The position numbers and the translations under genes were made by a program. From the NCBI RefSeq assembly GCF_040581485.1, contig NC_090134.1:10880501-10944500 (forward strand): a stretch of 64,000 nt of DNA, in the 5' to 3' direction. The first letter of the stretch is position 1. Each line of letters opens with the position of its first letter. The stretch is from Linepithema humile. Its lineage: Eukaryota; Arthropoda; Insecta; Hymenoptera; Formicidae. Under the pieces are notes generated by a model, which was given only the letters and a program-made list of their open reading frames with translations, ran no database searches and was not told the DNA's origin. Positions 59,207 through 64,000 of the stretch are shown here, piece after piece.

Positions 59207-59569
59207 TCAGTCGGGAGAAAGAGAGAGAGAGAGAGATAAGGAGTGACTATAAAATTTAGATTTACTACTTGGATGTCTTGAAATGTAGTTAGATCTCCTT
59301 GGATCGCTTAACGGAATCCTCGCTGGATCAATCGGACAAGCAGTGCAGCTTAACGGGATGAGAGTGAAGGGCCACGGGCGATGAGGGTTGAATCCTTCAC
59401 GTCGAGAGAACTGGTCGGAGTCGTTGCACAAACTTTCGTACTTGGAGTCGTAATATTTTTCCACGCCGATATATTGAGAGTGTTCCGCAGTAGCTGGTTT
59501 AGTGTATTGGAGGAGTAATTGGTGCGCACGATATTTCACTCCTCCACGGCGCATTTTGGATTTAGGCAT
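59207..59569 (-). CDS. Small conserved protein encoded in the LTR-like element, copy 2
   Basis: Homologue of 2380-2580, 120 residues from ATG 59567-59569 (MPKSKMRRGG). Shared blocks: RGGVKYRA, QLLLQYT, YIGV, SDQFSRREG, FTLIPLSC and DPRR. It has a Trp where copy 1 has a stop. The tail falls into a CT-rich SLSLSL run. No signal peptide or membrane segment; basic N-terminus and aromatic/acidic middle. Family unknown. TATA and a long leader with CG-rich palindromes lie upstream, although the MITE cluster now separates the TATA box from the frame. Confidence 0.55.
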   Translation of the reverse strand: MPKSKMRRGGVKYRAHQLLLQYTKPATAEHSQYIGVEKYYDSKYESLCNDSDQFSRREGFNPHRPWPFTLIPLSCTACPIDPARIPLSDPRRSNYISRHPSSKSKFYSHSLSLSLSLSPD

Positions 59570-60388
59570 GAAAAGGAGATTGTGTTAATTCGAAAATTTC
59601 AGGTGTAAAGCGGTGGGCCACACCACGATTCGCGGGGATACAGAAATTAATACAACGTGCGGTGGTCCGCACCGGAGTTATTAACTCTGAGTGCTGATTC
59701 GTAGTAACAACTAGGATCAACGTTGAGATAGGTTGAAGACGCAAGAAATAGTTGAGCCGAGATGTTAGTTTAACAAACACTTTATTATAAATACTAAAGT
59801 ACAAAATTTGTTTACTAAATATTTCTAAGTTTGATACAGAGTTTATGTTCGAAAGAGTCGGATTTAGGGTGCCGTCACATACAGCCCGTAATCCGTAATC
59901 CGCACCGAAAGTCCGCAAAAGTTACTAGGTATTTCGTCCGTAACGTTACGTGTGTTTTTATCTCCTTGTGTCCCATGGAGCCGTAAATACAGTCGTAACG
60001 GTAGTACTATTTTTTATCTAACAAGTTATAATTATTTATTTGTATTTTATTCATAAGAAAACTACAGAATATATTATAATTTTAACAAAAATTTTAATTA
60101 AATCGTCAAATTTAGTTAAATAAATAAAATTAAAAAAAGCATTACTAGTAATAATTAGTAACTTGTAGTAACTTTTACGGAAATTTCATGAAATTACGGC
60201 TCCATGCTTTGACTATAGAAATATGGACTGCTAGTAGTGAAATAAGAGTGTAATGAACAACGCCACCATGGCCCTTACCCAAGAACTAAAATATCATGAC
60301 GTCACATGCGTCACACAATACAAAGCATGATCGAAAACGATCAACAGCCGGAGTCCTCATCAGTTTATTTATTTTATACAATTAAAAA

Positions 60389-61393
60389 ATGGGTCGTTAT
60401 TGTTTTGTGGAAAGGTGCAATAGTTCAAAATATAAACGTCAACATGACGATAATGATACCAGTTTGCGATTTTTTGAGTGTATTATAGTTTGTGTGATTC
60501 TAATCTGTATAATACTAGAATACTTTCTAAAATGTGTAGTTTACGAAGTAAAAATATTTATCTGCTTAAATCAATGAAGAAATCAGTATCTATCTCACTG
60601 AAATTTTAACTTTTAATGTCAAAGTATTAATAATTTAAGTTATTATTATTCATTTACATACTATTTTAGTGTTTTTATTTTGTCTTGTCGCATATTATAA
60701 TAAACATATTAAATATCTTAATAAAATAACGTGATGTTTATATAATTTGAGAGAATAATTACATACATATGAATAATAGATTTCCGAGCAATCCAAGTCT
60801 TAAGGAGAAGTGGATCGAAGTATTAGTAACTTTAAATAAACAAGAAAGTGCACGAAATGTACCGAAAAGTAGTCGCATCTACATTTTACACTTTACATCA
60901 GAGTGTATAGAACGTTTCGGTTATAAAAAATTTCGATTAAAATCAAATTCTATTCCATCTATTTTTCCACGTGCCCAAGAACAAACGTAATACAATTAAT
61001 ATAATTACAATTACAGTGAACATTTATAACATCTATTATTTAGTAAATCTATTAGTATAATTATTGTAAATTACAGAATAGAAATATTACCAGCAACGCC
61101 AGAAATTCCATTGCTAAGTACAGATGTGATCAATGATGATCAATGGGCGCGTTCAGCAGAACAAATCGCTTGGTAGCAATCGAACATGATTGGCTCTTAC
61201 TTTTATAACCAACAAATCAACAGTCGAGATTCAACGGAAAGTCTACAACTGTTGAGTCTGCTGAACGCAGTCAATGCCTAATTGAATCGGAATATATCGA
61301 AGCTAGAGAAATAACGACAGAAATGTCTCCAAGTAGTCAAGATCTTGATTCAAAAAGAATGAACAAATCTAAAAATAACTTAACACCAACAAG
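60389..61393 (+). pseudogene. THAP-domain protein of the P-like element
   Basis: Exons 60389-60477, 60780-60986 and 61077-61393, GT-AG borders, phases consistent. Exon 1 begins MGRYCFVERCNSSK, giving the first two zinc Cys. Exon 2 has FPSNPSLKEKWIEVL, then SSRIYILHFTSEC, then FRLKSNSIPSIFP, the classic end of a THAP DNA-binding domain. The third zinc ligand, normally Cys in the IC..HF motif, is Tyr here. Exon 3 is cut by a MITE (61144-61270); without it the frame continues (QCLIESEYIE). This is the DNA-binding part of a P-type transposase without its nuclease. Confidence 0.78.
61144..61270. mobile_element. MITE of the GCGTTCAG family, copy 2
   Basis: TGGGCGCGTTCAGCAGAAC at left and GAGTCTGCTGAACGCAG at right, with TCAA on both sides (61140-61143, 61271-61274). 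Removing it with one TCAA restores the THAP reading frame. Confidence 0.75.
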
Positions 61394-61839
61394 GTAAACA
61401 CATCTTTATTATTTTATTATTTTATATTATAACGTTACGATGCATTTACGTTCATTTTATTTTTATAATAACGTTATAACATTATTTCTTTCTTTATAAT
61501 AAAATTATTAAGTCTGTAATAATAATGATATTGTTTTTATATTTAACCTTTACTTATTCTCAGATATTTTACATTTGAATTTTCCGCTTTTTGGGCAAAA
61601 GGCGGAGTTAATATCGTTAGAGATGTCCATTACATCTGTTTAACATTGCTTCAATGGGAAAAGGGGGGGAACACTAGCAGTCCATGTTTCTATAGTCAAA
61701 GGCTCCATGGGACACAAGGAGATAAAAACACACGTAACGTTACGGACGAAATACCTAGTAACTTTTGTGGACTTTCGGTGCGAATTACGGATTACGGGCT
61801 GTATGTGGCGGCACCCTCAGAGATGTTGCTCGGGTCTTA

Positions 61840-62734
61840 GGGTGTCGTCACATACAGCCCGTAATCCGTAATCCGCACCGGAAGTCCGCAAGAGTTACTA
61901 GGTATTTCGTCCGTAACGTTACGTGTGTTTTTATCTCCTTGTGTCCCATGGAGCCGTAAATACAGACGTAACGATAGTACTATTTTTTATTTAACAAATT
62001 ATAATTGTTTATTTGTATTTTATTCATAAGAAAACTACAGAATATATTATAATTTTAACAAAAGTTTTAATTAAATCGTCAAATTTAGTTAAATAAATAA
62101 AATTAGAAAAAGCATTACTAGTAATAACTAGTAACTTGTAGTAACTTTTACGGAAATTTCATAGAATTACGGCTCCATGGGACACAAGGAGATAAAAACA
62201 CACGTAACGTTACGGACGAAATACCTAGTAACTTTTGCGGACTTCCGGTGCAGATTACGGATTACGGGCTGTATGGCCGGCGTCACATAGAACCCGTAAT
62301 CCGTAATCCGCACCGGAAGTCCGCAAAAGTTACTAGGGATTGCGTCCGTAACGTTACGTGTGTTTTTTCTCCTTGTGTCCCATGGAGCCGTAAATACACA
62401 CGTAACGGTATTACTATTTTTTATTTAACAGATTATAATTGTTTATTTGTATTTTATTCATAAGAAAACTACAGAATATATTATAATTTTAACAAAAATT
62501 TTAATTAAATCGTCAAATTTAGTTAAATAAATAAAATTAAAAAAAGCATTACTAGTAATAACTAGTAACTTTTAGTAACTTTTACGGAAATTTCATGGAA
62601 TTACGGCTCCATGGGACACAAGGAGATAAAACACACGTAACGTTACGGACGCAATCCCTAGTAACTTTTGCGGACTTTCGGTGCGGATTACGGATTACGG
62701 GTTCTATGTGACGCCGGCCTATGTGACGGCACCC
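61840..62734. mobile_element. TTA-site MITE containing another copy of itself
   Basis: GGGTGTCGTCACATACAGCC to TGTGACGGCACCC with TTA on each side (61837-61839, 62735-62737). A sister MITE (62275-62719) sits in its right end. Confidence 0.88.
62275..62719. mobile_element. 445-base MITE nested in its relative
   Basis: Perfect ends GGCCGGCGTCACATAGAACC and the complement, with TAT on each side (62272-62274, 62720-62722). Confidence 0.9.
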
Positions 62735-62737
62735 TTA

Positions 62738-63182
62738 GGCCGGCGTCACATAGAACCCGTAATCCGTAATCCGCACCGGAAGTCCGCAAAAGTTACTAGG
62801 GATTGCGTCCGTAACGTTACGTGTGTTTTTTCTCCTTGTGTCCCATGGAGCCGTAAATACACACGTAACGGTATTACTATTTTTTATTTAACAGATTATA
62901 ATTGTTTATTTGTATTTTATTCATAAGAAAACTACAGAATATATTATAATTTTAACAAAAATTTTAATTAAATCGTCAAATTTAGTTAAATAAATAAAAT
63001 TAAAAAAAGCATTACTAGTAATAACTAGTAACTTTTAGTAACTTTTACGGAAATTTCATGGAATTATGGCTCCATGGGACACAAGGAGATAAAACACACG
63101 TAACGTTACGGACGCAATCCCTAGTAACTTTTGCGGACTTTCGGTGCGGATTACGGATTACGGGTTCTATGTGACGCCGGCC
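62738..63182. mobile_element. 445-base MITE, near-identical sister
   Basis: Same ends and length as 62275-62719 and nearly the same sequence, with TTA on each side (62735-62737, 63183-63185). Confidence 0.9.
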
Positions 63183-63262
63183 TTAGTCGGAGTAGAACTG
63201 TTCGGAAAATACTGACTCTCTCTCTCTCTACTACTGGTGGTACTGCTGCTGGTGGGTGTTTT

Positions 63263-63271
63263 CCTTTTATA
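63263..63271 (-). promoter_or_regulatory. TATA box of LTR-like element, copy 2
   Basis: TATAAAAGG on - at the same relative position as 2983-2991 in copy 1. Confidence 0.6.
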
Positions 63272-64000
63272 CCTGGATTTTTTGGTTTTGGAAGGGAAGT
63301 ATTCCTTCTGAGAGGAACAATTAAGATTTTGGATCCTTGAGGAAATCTTAGGGTGGAGGAAAGTAATAAAGGTAGATTTCCAATAGGAAATCGAACTTAA
63401 GGATTAATGTCGGGATAGGCGGGAATTAGGCAAGGTACCTGGTGGTGGTATTTAGTGTAGACGCTATAAAATTTTATTGGTGCGAACGTGATCGTCGCCG
63501 GAAACTCAAAGGACAATTTATCTTATCGGAAATCTCGATACGTGAAGGAATGTATGATGAACCCGAAATAATCTTAGCGAGTTTTATGGTTTTATTTTTA
63601 TTTGTCCGGAGAGTTTGTCCGTTAGATTTTGTTAATGGGAAATTTTCCGTTTTTGAGGAATTTATTAAGGTAACATTTGTAAAGGCTAAATTTCCATTAA
63701 GATATATATTTTTTTTCTCGATAAGGTATGTAATAGACAAATTTCCATTAAGATATATATATATTTTTCCTCGATAAGATATGTAACGGACAAATTTTCA
63801 TTGGAGATCTCTTTGAGTTTTACTGATCGTGAGAAAGTTGCGCAAAGAAGAACCGTGTAGAATGTAAGACGTAACAGCTGTATAAACAATTATTTACCGA
63901 TTCTGCAAAAAACTATTTAGATCACTTTGCTATTAGGAAAAGTTGTTATGCTAGGCCAGTACAACAACTTTTCCCAACGAGAATAATTGATAAAATCAGT

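Larger units (their letters stand above)
60207..61701 (+). mobile_element. P-like DNA element, internally deleted
   Basis: Terminal repeats CTTTGACTATAGAAATATGG and the complement of CTTTGACTATAGAAACATGG (29 bases, one mismatch). The 8-base duplication GCTCCATG flanks it (60199-60206, 61702-61709). 8-base duplications, about 30-base ends and a THAP-domain gene match the P-element superfamily. No catalytic domain remains. Confidence 0.8.
59867..61816. mobile_element. TTA-site MITE carrying a P-like element
   Basis: Ends GGGTGCCGTCACATACAGCC and its near-complement, with roughly 118-base terminal repeats containing CCGTAATCCGTAATCCGCAC. TTA precedes it. Its 0.45 kb body is the same as the MITEs at 61840-63182; the rest is the P-like insertion. 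Confidence 0.8.
58821..63876 (-). mobile_element. LTR-like element, copy 2, expanded by MITEs
   Basis: Same TGTTACGTCCTAACC start and GTAACA end as 1781-3370, flanked by GCTG (58817-58820, 63877-63880). About 3.3 kb of MITEs inserted at 59867-63182; without them it is about 1.7 kb. The two copies are alignable over their length with scattered differences. Confidence 0.75.
57071..64000. repeat. Long inverted repeat running off the window
   Basis: The left arm from 57071 (ACTGATTTTATCAATTATTT) returns inverted to the window end at 64000. Left arm 57071-57605; right arm 58285-58820 plus 63877-64000. The right arm is split by the LTR-like element and a MITE. The arms are full of TTGTGC words (GAATTGTGC, TTGTGCC, GTGCTAA). 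The centre (57606-58284) includes a mariner-like remnant near 58120-58290. No gene found. Confidence 0.85.

Noticed and set aside
61646..63340. Repeated small frames containing RNPHRKSA-like words
   Set aside because: Translations of MITE terminal repeats; they recur with every MITE copy and on both strands.

Overview
The window is AT-rich eukaryotic DNA from an insect. Two spliced host genes sit tail to tail near the middle: a mitochondrial ATP synthase F1 delta subunit (39115-39757, + strand, three exons) and a metal-responsive transcription factor MTF-1 (41111-46006, - strand, five exons, six C2H2 fingers plus a cysteine-rich tail). The mix of BEL, copia, gypsy, Harbinger, hAT, P-like and mariner-like DNA fits an arthropod. 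A hymenopteran such as an ant is my guess, not something the sequence proves.

Almost everything else is nested transposable elements, many with target duplications I could read. Left block: an old foldback (about 960-3595) is split by a 1.59 kb LTR-like element (1781-3370). Beside it, a hAT element (3597-15088) contains a PIF/Harbinger element (3765-14360), which contains a very young BEL/Pao retrotransposon (7676-14122, identical LTRs).

Second block, 15105-34856: a Ty3/gypsy element with 4-base target duplications. Its gag (15600-16379) and protease-RT-integrase (31222-34428) are separated by about 15 kb of later DNA: a Q-rich/RGG gene fragment, a decayed hAT transposase, an inverted pair of DDE transposase fragments, and a reversed, truncated Ty1/copia element. 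The copia element was itself hit by a 2.75 kb hAT foldback and by a 4.3 kb element with TTAA target duplications whose transposase carries a DEDDh exonuclease.

Middle block, 34857-46950: MITEs of several superfamilies surround the two host genes. Third block, 47225-54336: a second Harbinger remnant split by a second gypsy element. Right block, 54368-64000: a foldback MITE, an element with a 67-base satellite, then a long inverted repeat that runs off the window. Its right arm holds a second copy of the 1.59 kb LTR-like element, in turn hit by a cluster of TTA-targeting MITEs, one containing a THAP-domain P-like element.

The most unusual candidate is the LTR-like element present twice (1781-3370 and 58821-63876). 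Both copies have a TATAAAAGG promoter and, downstream on the same strand, a small open reading frame conserved at the protein level. No rRNA, tRNA or CRISPR array was found.
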